Shown piece by piece: positions 1-8,786 of a stretch of 64,000 nt of DNA. The notes below the pieces were generated by a model, which was given only the letters and a program-made list of their open reading frames with translations, was not told where the DNA came from and made no database searches. Source of the stretch: JBGAPH01 sp046349955 (GTDB taxonomy: Bacteria > Planctomycetota > Planctomycetia > Pirellulales > JBGAPH01); assembly GCA_046349955.1 (NCBI GenBank), contig JAXMBI010000008.1:1-64000 (forward strand). The letters are read 5' to 3'. Made by a program: the position numbers and the translations under genes. Numbering within the stretch: the first letter of the stretch is position 1; each line of letters begins with the position of its first letter.

Positions 1-74
1 TGCTATTTAAGGGACACTACACTAGGAATACGGGCTGCCGGCAAGCGATGCCCAGATCGCTGAGGGTGAAGGAG

Positions 75-968
75 TCACCGCTTCAGCAACCCCTGCGACT
101 CGAGCCACTCTGCGCACCGCTCGGGCCAGTGGGTGCAGGGGTCATCCGTCGGCCGCAGGCCGAAGCCGTGGCCCCCCTTGGCATAGAGATGCAGCTCGGC
201 CGGCACGCCCGCCTCTTTGAGCGCAAGCGCGAGCAGCAGGCTGTTGGCCGCTGGCACGGGGTCGTCTTGCGCGTGCGCCAAGAACATCGGCGGGGCGTTC
301 GCTGTGACCTTGGCCTCGGGAGCGAGCGCCTGCTTTTCTTTGTCGAACAGACCGCCGGTATAAACGAGCACCGCGAAATTGGGGCGCGGCGAGGCCTGGT
401 CGGCGTCGTCCTGTGCGTCGTACTGTCGCTCCTCGCCGAAGAGTGCGGCGAGTGCGGCGGTCTGCCCGCCGGCTGAAAAGCCCAGCACGCCGATGCGCTC
501 GGGATCGAGCTTCCATTCGGCCGCCCGGCTGCGCACCAAGCTCACGGCTCGCTGGGCGTCTTGCACCGCCGCGCCCCAGCGGCGTTGCGGATCGCGAAAC
601 GGCACGCGGTACTTGAGCAGCACGCCGGTCACGCCGATCGAATTCAGCCACTCGGCGACCTCGGTCCCCTCCAGGTCGTAGGCCAGAATGTGGTGACCGC
701 CGCCGGGGCAAATGATCACCGCCGCACCGGTGTCCTGTTCGGGCGCCGGGCGATAGATCGTGAGCGTGGGGGTCGAAACGTTGCCGATCCGCGCCACTCG
801 CTTGCCCGCGATGAGCTGATCGCCGGCCTTGGTAATGTCAACTTCGGGGGGCAGTTCCTTGGTCTCGCCGGGCGGCTTGCCGGGCCAAAGCGGAATCGTC
901 TCCGGATCCGCGGCCAAGGCAACCGAGACGCTGAGCAGAAATGCGAAGGCGAGCAGCAATCGGCACAT
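75..968 (-). CDS. Exported alpha/beta hydrolase (acetyl-xylan-esterase-like)
   Basis: A 297-residue secreted serine esterase or lipase of the alpha/beta hydrolase fold. Residues 1-20 form a signal peptide ending ALA-AD. The oxyanion-hole motif CPGGGHH lies near residue 88, the nucleophile elbow GFSAGG puts the catalytic Ser at about 165, the acid is in AHAQDDPVP (about 235) and the His in GGHGFG (about 267). Planctomycete homologues of this layout are usually named esterase, lipase or xylanase-associated deacetylase; the substrate cannot be read from sequence. The longer in-frame extension to 1205 was rejected because the signal peptide begins at the ATG at 968. Confidence 0.85.
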   Translation of the reverse strand: MCRLLLAFAFLLSVSVALAADPETIPLWPGKPPGETKELPPEVDITKAGDQLIAGKRVARIGNVSTPTLTIYRPAPEQDTGAAVIICPGGGHHILAYDLEGTEVAEWLNSIGVTGVLLKYRVPFRDPQRRWGAAVQDAQRAVSLVRSRAAEWKLDPERIGVLGFSAGGQTAALAALFGEERQYDAQDDADQASPRPNFAVLVYTGGLFDKEKQALAPEAKVTANAPPMFLAHAQDDPVPAANSLLLALALKEAGVPAELHLYAKGGHGFGLRPTDDPCTHWPERCAEWLESQGLLKR

Positions 969-1074
969 GGAAGAATCACCTTGGGGCGTGGTGGAGGCGT
1001 TGCCTGAGCGTGATCGTAAGGGCTGCTCGCGGCTATGCCAACCGGCGCGCAGGGGCGCAACGCGGCCGGCCATC

Positions 1075-3321
1075 TCAGTGACCGCCTTCGACGATCCCCA
1101 CGTCGATGTACTGGCCCCCGCCCGACTGTCGGCAGTGAACCGCCAGCAGATTCGAGCCGGCTCGCAGGGTGGCCATGGCCGCAGCCGAAATGGGGACCTC
1201 CTCATAGTCCGACACGAAGCCCGGCAGCCGCGCCGCCAGCACTCCGTTCAGATAGATCTCGGCGTCCTCATCGTGATGCACCAAAAGGGCGAGGCGGCCT
1301 AGGTCTTCAGCAGGCAGCGTCACCGAGCGCCGCAGCCAAATCTCTCCCGTGCGCCATTCGGTGCGGACCGTGGCCCCAGGCGTTTCCGCCGTGCCAAAGC
1401 CGCCAGGGCATTCGCTCCAGTCCGCGTCGTCGAAGTCTTCGCGCATCCATTCGTTAGGCGGCCGCGTCTCGGTCTGCTTCCAGAGCGCGGGCGCACGCTG
1501 TGCGGTGGGCACGATCTCCTGCGCCGGCGCAGCAGGCGCGAGGTCAAGGGTCGACAGATCGACATGGTACAGCAGGCCACGGTCGAAGCCGACCACGTAG
1601 ATCTCGCCGGCGTCGTCTGTTCCAAACGAGACGATGCGCTCGGGCGCCCGGCCAATCTCGACCACGGAGGTCAAGGCCCGGTCGCGCTGCTCGATTGCCC
1701 ACACGCGGCGAGTTTCGTAGTCGCCGCAGATGTATTTGCCGACCAGGGCCGGGTGCTTAGCCCCGCGATAGACGAAGCCGCCCGTCACCGACACTCCGAC
1801 CCGATGGTGATAGGCAAACACCGGGGGCGTGTACCGCGCGCCCGCCTGAGAATACTGATCGGAAAAAGGTTGGAAGCCTTCGAGAACGTTCCAGCCATGG
1901 TTCTCGCCGCGCCGGACGATGCTCACTTCTTCATAGAGGCCCTGTCCCACGTCTCCCACCCAGAGCTCGCCCGTCGGGGGGTCGAAGCTGAACCGCCACG
2001 GCTCACGAAACCCAAGCGCCCAGATTTCAGGCCGAGCGCCGGGCTGATCGCGGAAGGGGTTGTCGGCCGGAATGGCGTAGGCGCGTCCCTCTTCGGCGCG
2101 ATCAACGTCGATCCGGCTCAGCTTGCCCAGGAGCTTAGAGAGATCTTGCCCGTGTCCACGGGGATCGTTCTGCGGCCCCGTGTCCCCCATCCCGATGTAG
2201 AGGAAGCCGTCGGGCCCGAAGACCAGATGACCGCCGTTGTGAATGTCGCTGAAGACATCGATCGTGATGATCAGCTTCGACGGTTGGCCCGAATCGCGCA
2301 GCCCATCGGCCGACGCCTGGCGTTCGATCACCTGCACCACGAGCCGGCCATCGACCCGCGCGTGCTTCTTGAGGAAGTAACGGCGGTTGCGCACGAAATC
2401 GGGATGAAACGCAATGCTGGTCAGGCCCGTGATGTCGCCCGGCACGATTTCGTCGACGATGTCGGCGAACAGCGTGCGCGACCCGCCGTCGGTCCCCAGC
2501 ACCCACACGCGCCCCCGCCGCATCTCCACGACGGCCGACTTGCCTGAGTGGCCCGGCAAGGCGCCGAACCACACCGGATGCTCGAAGGGTTCTCCGGGGT
2601 CAAGTATCGGCCGAAAGGTCGCCGGGCTCACCGCCCGCGGCACATCGCGCGGGACCACTGCTTCGCTGCGATTGCTCGAAGGCGCGGGTTCGAGCGCGGT
2701 GAGATAGGCCAACACATCGGCCATCTCGCCGGCCGAGAGCACCTCGTGCAGACCGCCAGGCATAAGCGAAACGCGGCAGGGAGACTGCTCCTCGATGTCG
2801 GCTCTGGGGGTACGAACTCGCTCGGTAGCCGAAGTCGCGATTTCGACTTCGGTTTCGGAAACGGGGCGGACGATCCCCTGAAGCACTCGTCCTGACTTGA
2901 GCACGACGGTCGTCGAGGCGTAGTCGGGATGAATCTTGGCCGAAGGATCCAAGATCGCGTCGAGGATTTCTGCGGGGCTCAGGCGACCGCCGCCGAGCCC
3001 CGCGAGGTCGGGGCCGAGCGCGCCGCCGCGCCCCCCGAGCGCATGGCACGCAAGGCACCGGGTTCGCTCATCGCCGTCAACGAGTCGCTGGCCGCGGTCG
3101 GCATTGCCCGTCGCGGCGAGCGACGCCGACCGGAGCTCCGCCAGCTTCGCAGGGATTTCTCGAGCGACTTGCGCCGTGCCCGCTACGGGGACCAGCGTCA
3201 CGATCGCAGTGGCTAGCACGGCGGCGAAGCGGCGAGCTCGCCGGCAGCCGTGGGGCCGCCCGCGTCGGCCGCGTGCGAGCTTTTCTGGCGTTGGAACGAT
3301 CCGGTCGCTCGAATTCGACAT
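1075..3321 (-). CDS. Heme-binding / PQQ-dependent sugar dehydrogenase-like exported protein
   Basis: A 748-residue multidomain protein typical of Planctomycetes. An Arg-rich N terminus leads into a hydrophobic segment (about 31-50). A cytochrome c-type domain with the heme motif CLACH (about 89-93) follows, ending in a conserved LMPGGL-type stretch. Then comes a beta-propeller of the glucose/sorbosone dehydrogenase family, with patterns such as HNGGHLVFGPDG, YIGMGDTG and WALGFREPWRF. A C-terminal beta-sandwich (last 130 residues, WLRRSVTLP, IYLNGVLA) resembles carbohydrate-binding domains. It probably oxidises a sugar or alditol in the periplasm and passes electrons to its own heme. The ATG at 3321 is chosen because the upstream extension lacks domain character. 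Confidence 0.85.
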   Translation of the reverse strand: MSNSSDRIVPTPEKLARGRRGRPHGCRRARRFAAVLATAIVTLVPVAGTAQVAREIPAKLAELRSASLAATGNADRGQRLVDGDERTRCLACHALGGRGGALGPDLAGLGGGRLSPAEILDAILDPSAKIHPDYASTTVVLKSGRVLQGIVRPVSETEVEIATSATERVRTPRADIEEQSPCRVSLMPGGLHEVLSAGEMADVLAYLTALEPAPSSNRSEAVVPRDVPRAVSPATFRPILDPGEPFEHPVWFGALPGHSGKSAVVEMRRGRVWVLGTDGGSRTLFADIVDEIVPGDITGLTSIAFHPDFVRNRRYFLKKHARVDGRLVVQVIERQASADGLRDSGQPSKLIITIDVFSDIHNGGHLVFGPDGFLYIGMGDTGPQNDPRGHGQDLSKLLGKLSRIDVDRAEEGRAYAIPADNPFRDQPGARPEIWALGFREPWRFSFDPPTGELWVGDVGQGLYEEVSIVRRGENHGWNVLEGFQPFSDQYSQAGARYTPPVFAYHHRVGVSVTGGFVYRGAKHPALVGKYICGDYETRRVWAIEQRDRALTSVVEIGRAPERIVSFGTDDAGEIYVVGFDRGLLYHVDLSTLDLAPAAPAQEIVPTAQRAPALWKQTETRPPNEWMREDFDDADWSECPGGFGTAETPGATVRTEWRTGEIWLRRSVTLPAEDLGRLALLVHHDEDAEIYLNGVLAARLPGFVSDYEEVPISAAAMATLRAGSNLLAVHCRQSGGGQYIDVGIVEGGH

Positions 3322-3410
3322 TGCGAGTCCGCTTCTCGAGGCGTCCGCGACAGCGCGGCTCCGGGCGCGGCGGTCACAGCGACACGACTCGCCCGACGAG
3401 AAGATTCTAG

Positions 3411-3427
3411 TCTCGACGAAGTCGAGA
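3411..3427. promoter_or_regulatory. 17-bp palindrome upstream of the dehydrogenase gene
   Basis: TCTCGAC-GAA-GTCGAGA is a perfect 7-bp inverted repeat 90 bp upstream of the start codon at 3321. It could be an operator or a small hairpin in the leader. No regulator is assigned. Confidence 0.3.
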
Positions 3428-3592
3428 AACAGGTGGATATTACCTCTGCCGAATAAACGACTTGCTGCAAGCACCCGCGGCCAGGACGCGTGCTCGGCGC
3501 CAAATTCGTGGCGGACCCGCGGGCGGTTTCGCGCGCGAGATGCGTCTAAGGAAGAGGCCGGCCTGATGTGGCATTCGCGGTCGACCTCTCAG

Positions 3593-3629
3593 CCCGTCGG
3601 CAGCTCTGGCGAGACTGCCGACGGGTTTT
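3593..3629 (+). terminator. Rho-independent terminator-like hairpin, plus strand
   Basis: An 11-bp perfect stem (CCCGTCGGCAG / CTGCCGACGGG) with an 11-nt loop is followed by TTTT. It is oriented for a plus-strand transcript, although both flanking genes are on the minus strand. Apart from this hairpin and the palindrome at 3411-3427, nothing else was seen in the 445-bp gap 3322-3766. Confidence 0.55.
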
Positions 3630-3766
3630 ATATTGCCGGCCCCGCACGGCTGAGAATCGAATCCCACCGCACAGTGCACGGTTCCGCGACAAAAAAGGAC
3701 GGCAGGCCGGTAGGCGCCGCCGTCCAAGATTTGCTGAGATTTGCCGAGGCCAAACGCCCTGCCGCG

Positions 3767-4240
3767 CTAGCGCTCGCCGGCGCGGGCGATCCGCTCAACG
3801 CCGGAACTGCTGGAACCCTCGCTCCGGTTCGCACGCGAGGCGGCCCGCTGGGCGACCATCGCCGCGCGACGTTGCCGCCGGGCCTCGACTTGCCGCTGCT
3901 TCTGCGCCGCCTGATCCGCGGCCGCGGCTTGGGCTGCGGCCTGCTGCTGCATCAAGTAGGCCTGCTGCATCTGGCGGACCATGGCCATTTGCTGCAATTG
4001 AATCTGCATGCGGGCAAGCGACACCGCGCTCACACCGGAACTCCCGCTCGAGGCGCCCCCCAGATTGCCGAACCCAGTCAGGGAGTTGGACATGCCGGAC
4101 GAGCCGCCGCCTCCTGCTTGGCACCCTCCGCCTCCGCCACCCCCGGGTCCACGTCCGCCTCCCCCAGGGCCCTGAGCCTCCGCCCCGGACCCCAAGAAGG
4201 CCCATAGCGCAGCCGCGAACAAAACTGAAAACACCTTCAT
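3767..4240 (-). CDS. Exported Gly/Gln/Ala-rich low-complexity protein
   Basis: A 157-residue protein of unknown function. A signal peptide (residues 1-22, ending AEAQ) is followed by a Gly-rich stretch (about 23-50) with a single Cys, a Ser/Gly linker, and a helical segment dominated by Gln, Ala, Met and Arg (about 75-140) that should form a long amphipathic or coiled helix. The tail is basic and Ser-rich. The start ATG at 4240 is preceded by a good ribosome site (GAGGAG). No domain was recognised; such proteins are common and fast-evolving in planctomycetes. Confidence 0.7.
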   Translation of the reverse strand: MKVFSVLFAAALWAFLGSGAEAQGPGGGGRGPGGGGGGGCQAGGGGSSGMSNSLTGFGNLGGASSGSSGVSAVSLARMQIQLQQMAMVRQMQQAYLMQQQAAAQAAAADQAAQKQRQVEARRQRRAAMVAQRAASRANRSEGSSSSGVERIARAGER

Positions 4241-4427
4241 CGCCGCTCTCCTCAGTTCCGTGCTGCGAAGCGCCGCGGACCGCCAAACGGACCGGTTGGC
4301 AAGCGAGCCGGGGGGCCGGGCCTTCGCCATCTTCGATCCTAGAGGAGTTGTTTGCGCGCCGTCAATCGTTTTGCGCGGTGTGGGGAGAGTTGGCTAGCAT
4401 GGTCGAGGTGCAAGGGCATTCGCGGCG

Positions 4428-4574
4428 CCCTCACCCTGCCCTCTCCCACAGGGAGAGGGTTCACAGTCTCCCTCACCCACAGGGCCCACAGGGAGAGGGG
4501 TCCAAATCCTCCCTCTCCCCGTGGACGAGGGCCCTCGTTCTCCCTCTCCCTGTGGGAGAGGGCCGGGGTGAGGG
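4428..4574. repeat. 147-bp inverted-repeat element (CTCTCCC family)
   Basis: The outer arms 4428-4459 and 4542-4574 are near-perfect reverse complements (CCCTCACCCTGCCCTCTCCC at the left edge; the same in reverse, with a CA to CG change, at the right). Shorter CCCTCTCC/GGGAGAGG units lie inside. This is a REP or MITE-like intergenic element. It occupies most of the gap 4241-4593, which holds no gene. Confidence 0.75.
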
Positions 4575-4593
4575 TGGATCGCCAGCCACCCGG

Positions 4594-5010
4594 CTAGATC
4601 TTGATCACGGCCACCGACTCGAGAATCTTCTCGACCGGGTAGAGTTGGCCGTGGCCGCTGCCGGGGCAGGCTTCGCAGGTTTCTCGCCAGGCCTGTTCCG
4701 TGCGGACGTTCGAGTCCCAGAAGGGCCACGTCTTGCATTGCCGCGGCCGGTCTTCATAAACCGTACACTTGCGGGTTTGGCCGTCGAAGAAGACGCAATC
4801 GCCGTTCTCGAACTCGACGAGCGTTCGCCGCACGCCGACCCGGCGCACGTACTTGCCCTCGAACTCTTCGACCGATTGCCCGAGCCGAGCAGCCAGCGCG
4901 GCGATCTCCTGGCCGTTCACCCACACGAAGCCAGGCGCCCCGGTGCAGCAGTCGCCGCAGCCGGTGCATTGAAAGCGCAATCCATCTTTGAACCAGGGCT
5001 CGGCAGACAT
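4594..5010 (-). CDS. YkgJ-family zinc/iron-chelating cysteine cluster protein
   Basis: A 138-residue cytosolic protein. Near the N terminus, FQCTGCGDCCTGAPGFVWV carries the CxxCxxCC cluster typical of the YkgJ family (formerly UPF0153), and further Cys residues (FENGDCVFF, RKCTVYEDRPRQCKTWPF, CEACPGSG) complete the expected metal-binding set. The biochemical role of the family is unsettled. I use the ATG at 5010; a TTG at 5088 would add 26 residues without clear domain content. Confidence 0.8.
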   Translation of the reverse strand: MSAEPWFKDGLRFQCTGCGDCCTGAPGFVWVNGQEIAALAARLGQSVEEFEGKYVRRVGVRRTLVEFENGDCVFFDGQTRKCTVYEDRPRQCKTWPFWDSNVRTEQAWRETCEACPGSGHGQLYPVEKILESVAVIKI

Positions 5011-5105
5011 CGGCGGCGGTTTCTTGTCGAACGGAACGAGGGGCCCCTTGCCGTTTGCCAATCGACCCCAAGCCACCGTGGCTGTCAAGGATCGGCCGCC
5101 GGAGC

Positions 5106-6128
5106 CTAACCCGCCGACGGCGTTCCGAAAACTTCTCGATGCACGGGCGTCGGCCGGGGGTTGGCCAGGTCGAGCGTGATCAGCCGTCCGCCGCGTTGCC
5201 AGTCATCGGGGCCGTAGCCTCCCCAGCCCGACACGCGGCCATAGGCCAGGTCGATCCCCTGCCAGAGGCCGTGGTAGCTGTTCACGTGGTCGTGCCCGCA
5301 GAACACGCCGACCACTCGGCCGGAGGCGGCGAACCGCTGGAACGGCACACCCGTGTCGCTGTCGTAGCAGACCCGCTCCCCTTTCACTCCTTCGACCTTG
5401 CCGGAATCGAAGAGGACGTTGTACTCACGCAACGGGATGTGGACGAACACGGTGATCGGGCCGCGCACGCCCCGCTCTTCGTCCCTTTGCATCTGCTCGG
5501 CGAACCAGACCAACTGCGGATCGCTGATCCGCCGTTCCCCTTTCTCTTTGTTATGGCCCACCTGAAAGAAGAACAGGCTGGCCGCCGGGGGGGCATTCTC
5601 CGCCGACTGCAGATCGTAGCGATAGCAGTAGTGGCGGCCCGTTGGGAGATCGGTATAGCCCTGGTAGCCGCGCTCCATTCCTTGGCGAATCTCCTCGAGC
5701 GAGCGCGAGCCTTCGGCCTGATGCACCGGGTAGTCGTGGTTGCCGATGCAGAGGGTCCAGGGAACGCCGAGGCCGTTGATCACGTCGAGCCCCGACCACT
5801 CGACAGGTTTCTGACCGTCGTTGTTCACGAAGTCGCCCGTGTGGACGAGGAAATCGGGCTGCTCCTGGGCGACGATCGCCCGCAGCACCTTTTCGGTCGC
5901 GGCCGTCGAGTTTTCTGGGTCGCGATGGAAGTGCGTGTCGGCCAATTGCAAGAGCCGCAACGAGCGCGGACGCTCGGGCCGGAAGATCAACTGCCAGTGG
6001 TTGCTGGCCAGCGGACGCATTTCGAGATCGCCGTGCCGGGCATCCCCTGCGGCGGCGAACAAACCCCGCGACCAGAGCGACGGCACGGCCGCGGCGGCCA
6101 ATCCTTGAACGAACGTGCGACGAAGCAT
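5106..6128 (-). CDS. Tat-exported metallophosphoesterase
   Basis: A 340-residue calcineurin-like phosphoesterase. All metal-binding blocks are visible in order: LADTHFH, HTGDFVNN, GNHDYPV, FVHIPL and GHDHVNSYH. The N terminus MLRRTFVQG followed by an Ala-rich stretch ending LFAAAG is a plausible twin-arginine signal. It resembles planctomycete metallophosphatases that act on phosphodiesters or cell-wall phosphates; the substrate is unknown. The ATG at 6128 starts the Tat signal; an upstream ATG at 6155 adds nine residues. Confidence 0.85.
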   Translation of the reverse strand: MLRRTFVQGLAAAAVPSLWSRGLFAAAGDARHGDLEMRPLASNHWQLIFRPERPRSLRLLQLADTHFHRDPENSTAATEKVLRAIVAQEQPDFLVHTGDFVNNDGQKPVEWSGLDVINGLGVPWTLCIGNHDYPVHQAEGSRSLEEIRQGMERGYQGYTDLPTGRHYCYRYDLQSAENAPPAASLFFFQVGHNKEKGERRISDPQLVWFAEQMQRDEERGVRGPITVFVHIPLREYNVLFDSGKVEGVKGERVCYDSDTGVPFQRFAASGRVVGVFCGHDHVNSYHGLWQGIDLAYGRVSGWGGYGPDDWQRGGRLITLDLANPRPTPVHREVFGTPSAG

Positions 6129-6355
6129 GGGCCTTCTTCTCTTCGCTAGCGGCACAGGTGGGACAGTGGCTCTACGAACGAGCCGGCGGGAACCCGGCCA
6201 AGGCGCGCCGGCCGGGCAGTTGGTTCACCCTAACCCAAGCCCCCCGCCGCTTCAACGCCCAACGATTTGGCGCAGGTGAGGGCCGTGTGAGATTCGTGTA
6301 AGTGCGGATTCGGGTGGCTGGGGTCGAGCAAAGCGAGCCCCCAGACGAGCGACGC

Positions 6356-6877
6356 CTACTCGCTCTGCACCCCCACCAGCGGCTCCGACGCCGGGTAGCA
6401 ATGCCGCGCCGCGAACGCGATCAACTCTTCCACGGTGTGCAGCCCCATCTTCTCGCGAGCACGCTTCATGTGCGTATGCACCGTGCTCAGGCTCACGCGC
6501 AGCCGCTCCGCGATATGCCGGGTGTCGATCCCCTGGGCCAGCAGCTCCAGGCATTCGCGCTCGCGCTCGGTGAGCAAGTTCAAATCGGCCGGCACGCGAA
6601 TCGCCAGCACGCAGACGGCCACCGACGGCGAATCGAGGGGCCAGAGCCAGCCGCGGAAGAATTCTCCCTCGCGGTTGGTCACTTGGAACCGCGCCGCCTC
6701 TTTGAGCGCCACCACTCGCGCCACGAGCTCGCGGGCTACTTCTTGCGACGGCTCGGACAGTTGATCCCAGAGAAAGTCGCCCGGCTTGGTGAGCAGGGAT
6801 TCGGTCGAGAGCCAGACGCAGCGGCCTCGCCAGTCACAAAGCACCACGTGGGCGCTGCTGAGCTGTGGGTCACACAT
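6356..6877 (-). CDS. LuxR-type response regulator / HTH transcription factor
   Basis: A 173-residue regulator. Residues 1-100 look like a small PAS-type sensor region (VVLCDWRGRCVWLS, then ARFQVTNREGEFFRGWLWPL). The C-terminal 70 residues are a GerE/LuxR helix-turn-helix (LLTERERECLELLAQGIDTR, LRVSLSTVHTHMKRAREKMG). No phosphoacceptor receiver domain is present. It is divergent from the small gene at 7033, with about 155 bp of shared promoter space. The regulon is unknown. Confidence 0.85.
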   Translation of the reverse strand: MCDPQLSSAHVVLCDWRGRCVWLSTESLLTKPGDFLWDQLSEPSQEVARELVARVVALKEAARFQVTNREGEFFRGWLWPLDSPSVAVCVLAIRVPADLNLLTERERECLELLAQGIDTRHIAERLRVSLSTVHTHMKRAREKMGLHTVEELIAFAARHCYPASEPLVGVQSE

Positions 6878-7032
6878 GACACGGCCCGGCCAGGATTGGG
6901 AGCGTTGCGACAGTCAAGCGTGCCCAACTTATCCGATACTTAACTGCGGAGCAAACTTTGGCCGCCTCACGCCGGGCGGCCCTGGGACAGGCGTCGTGCG
7001 CCCTTCCAGCCGCGCCCCTCGTTTCTCAGGTC

Positions 7033-7257
7033 ATGTCCAACCAACCTCCGAGTGATTCTTCCCCACCGCCGCCCGGGCCGCGGCCCGGCGACGTCTATCA
7101 AGTCAACGACCATGGCGTAATGCGCCGCGTAAAAATCGTCTCGCGCTCCCTCGAGAGCCCCGGCTACTGGGTCTGCGAAGACATGGACCGCGGCGAAACG
7201 CTGCGCGTAGCGAGCGAAACGCTCGAGCGCGGCCGAAAACGGAGCGAACGCGGGTGA
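7033..7257 (+). CDS. Small hypothetical protein
   Basis: A 74-residue soluble protein: a Pro/Ser-rich N terminus (residues 4-18), then a compact segment with VYQVNDHGVMRRVKIVSRS and GYWVCEDMDRGETLRVASET, which has the beta-strand spacing of a small barrel, and a basic tail. Start chosen at the ATG at 7033, which avoids a long low-quality extension. It lies convergent with the kinase gene ending at 7275, 17 bp away. Function unknown. Confidence 0.6.
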   Translation: MSNQPPSDSSPPPPGPRPGDVYQVNDHGVMRRVKIVSRSLESPGYWVCEDMDRGETLRVASETLERGRKRSERG

Positions 7258-7274
7258 CGTGCTTTGTGCGTCCT

Positions 7275-8063
7275 TTAGCGGCTCGGCAGCCTCTGCCGCA
7301 ACTCGTCCACGAGCGCTCCCATGGATGCATAGCGCTCGCGCGGATCGTTCGCAAGGCATCTTCTGCAAATCGCCGCCACGGCGTCCGGCAACTCGGCCAG
7401 AGACGGCGGTTCGCCCGGGCACGGAATTCCTGGGAGCGCCGCCAGCAGCGCGCCTAGACTGTAGACATCGGCAGCGGGGGTCGGCGCTTCGCCGCGCAGC
7501 AATTCGGGCGCAATGTAGCCAGGCGTGCCGCCGAGGAGCCGTTTGACGGTCGCCGCTTGCGCCGTCAGGTGTGCGAAGCCAAAGTCGCTGACGAACACGC
7601 CGCCAGCCCGGTCGACCAGCACATTTGCCGGCTTGAGGTCGCAATGCACGACGCCCCGTTCGTGAGCGTGCCCCACGGCCTCGCCGATCACGATTGCAAT
7701 GCGGATCGCTTCGCCCGGCGCAAGCGCGCCGCTCTCTAGCCGCGTTTGCAGGTCGGTTCCCTCCACGAAGTCCATCGCCAAAAAGTAGCCGCCGCCCGGA
7801 AACCGGCCCAAACCATGCACGCGAACGATCGCCGGGTGGTCGAGCCGCGCAAGGATCTGCGACTCCTGTACAAATAGGTCCACCGCGCGCGGATCGTGCT
7901 GCCGGGCTTTGTGCAACGCCTTGACCGCCACCGCGCGGCCCGTGGCGCGCTCGCGGGCCCGAAACACCTTGCCCATGCCGCCTGACCCCAACAACTGCTC
8001 CAGAAGGTAGTCGCCATAGAGAAGCGGAGCATGGGGTTCGCTGGTCGGGCGCCGCTGCATCAT
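7275..8063 (-). CDS. Soluble Ser/Thr protein kinase
   Basis: A 262-residue Hanks-type kinase consisting almost only of the catalytic domain: Gly loop GSGGMGKVF (about 26-34), catalytic Lys in AVAVKAL, catalytic loop HCDLKPANV (HCD in place of HRD, as in some bacterial kinases), DFG in VSDFGFAHL, and a GTPGYIAPE activation segment. There is no transmembrane or sensor region. It overlaps the upstream sigma factor gene by 4 bp (ATGA), so the two are translationally coupled and the kinase probably acts on or with that sigma factor. Confidence 0.88.
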   Translation of the reverse strand: MMQRRPTSEPHAPLLYGDYLLEQLLGSGGMGKVFRARERATGRAVAVKALHKARQHDPRAVDLFVQESQILARLDHPAIVRVHGLGRFPGGGYFLAMDFVEGTDLQTRLESGALAPGEAIRIAIVIGEAVGHAHERGVVHCDLKPANVLVDRAGGVFVSDFGFAHLTAQAATVKRLLGGTPGYIAPELLRGEAPTPAADVYSLGALLAALPGIPCPGEPPSLAELPDAVAAICRRCLANDPRERYASMGALVDELRQRLPSR

Positions 8064-8632
8064 GCGCGGCCGTCGGAGAGCAACTGCCGCTCAAGTTGTT
8101 CGCGTAGTCGCGCCACCGCGCGGCGGGCGCTGCGCTCCGTTTTGCCGAGAGTGGCGGCTAGCTCCTCGATCGAGCGCCCGGCGAGCAAATGGTCCAGGGC
8201 CAAGCGTTCGTCCACTGCCAGGCTCGCCAGTGCGTGCTCGAGCCCTTCGCACAGTCCGACGACCTCGGCCGCTGACGGTTCTTCGGCGGCGCAGCCGGCC
8301 TCGAGCCGGGCCGAATCCTCTTCGCGCTCGAGGCTGCGTTTGGCGGCGGTATGTCGCTCGACCTGGCGGTGGAACTTGTGAAGCGTGATGGCCGCGAGCA
8401 GCCGCCAGAGATCGCCCGCCTCGGCGACTTCGTAGGCGCCTGCCTGCGCGTGCAGGAAAAAGCTGCGATAGGCCGACTGCACAACGTCTTCGGGGTCGAT
8501 CCGACGCTGCAGCTTGCGTCCGATTCTGCCGCGGGCCAGCGCCGTCAGCCGAACGGCGTACCGCTCGAAGAGCTCGGCGGCTGCCGCGTTCTCGCCTGCT
8601 CGGTAGTGCGCCAGCAGCTCGCGCGAGTTCAC
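8060..8632 (-). CDS. ECF-type RNA polymerase sigma factor
   Basis: A 190-residue sigma-70 family protein of the planctomycete ECF type. Region 2 is visible as a basic helix (LARGRIGRKLQRRIDPEDVV) and QSAYRSFFL; region 4 contains LDHLLAGRSIEELAATLGKT, a helix-turn-helix followed by RAVARLREQL. GTG start at 8632. It heads a two-gene unit with the Ser/Thr kinase. No anti-sigma factor gene is adjacent, which suggests that the kinase is the control element; this is inference. Confidence 0.88.
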   Translation of the reverse strand: MNSRELLAHYRAGENAAAAELFERYAVRLTALARGRIGRKLQRRIDPEDVVQSAYRSFFLHAQAGAYEVAEAGDLWRLLAAITLHKFHRQVERHTAAKRSLEREEDSARLEAGCAAEEPSAAEVVGLCEGLEHALASLAVDERLALDHLLAGRSIEELAATLGKTERSARRAVARLREQLERQLLSDGRA

Positions 8633-8786
8633 CGTCGGCCCCGTATCGCGCGACGCAAGTCAGGCAGTTGGTTCACGTTGAAGACAGACGGAGGATCTTT
8701 CGGTTTTTGGGTGTCCGCAACCACGACGAAAGCGGATTCACGGGAAGTCGAATCTCCCTCTGCCATTTTAGACAGGCGCTTCAACT

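Noticed and set aside
1564..2547. 327-codon plus-strand frame opposite the heme/PQQ gene
   Set aside because: Shadow frame; the minus-strand protein has full domain support.
3640..3720. tRNA-like T-arm string (GATTCGATTC) on the minus strand
   Set aside because: No acceptor or anticodon stem can be built around it.
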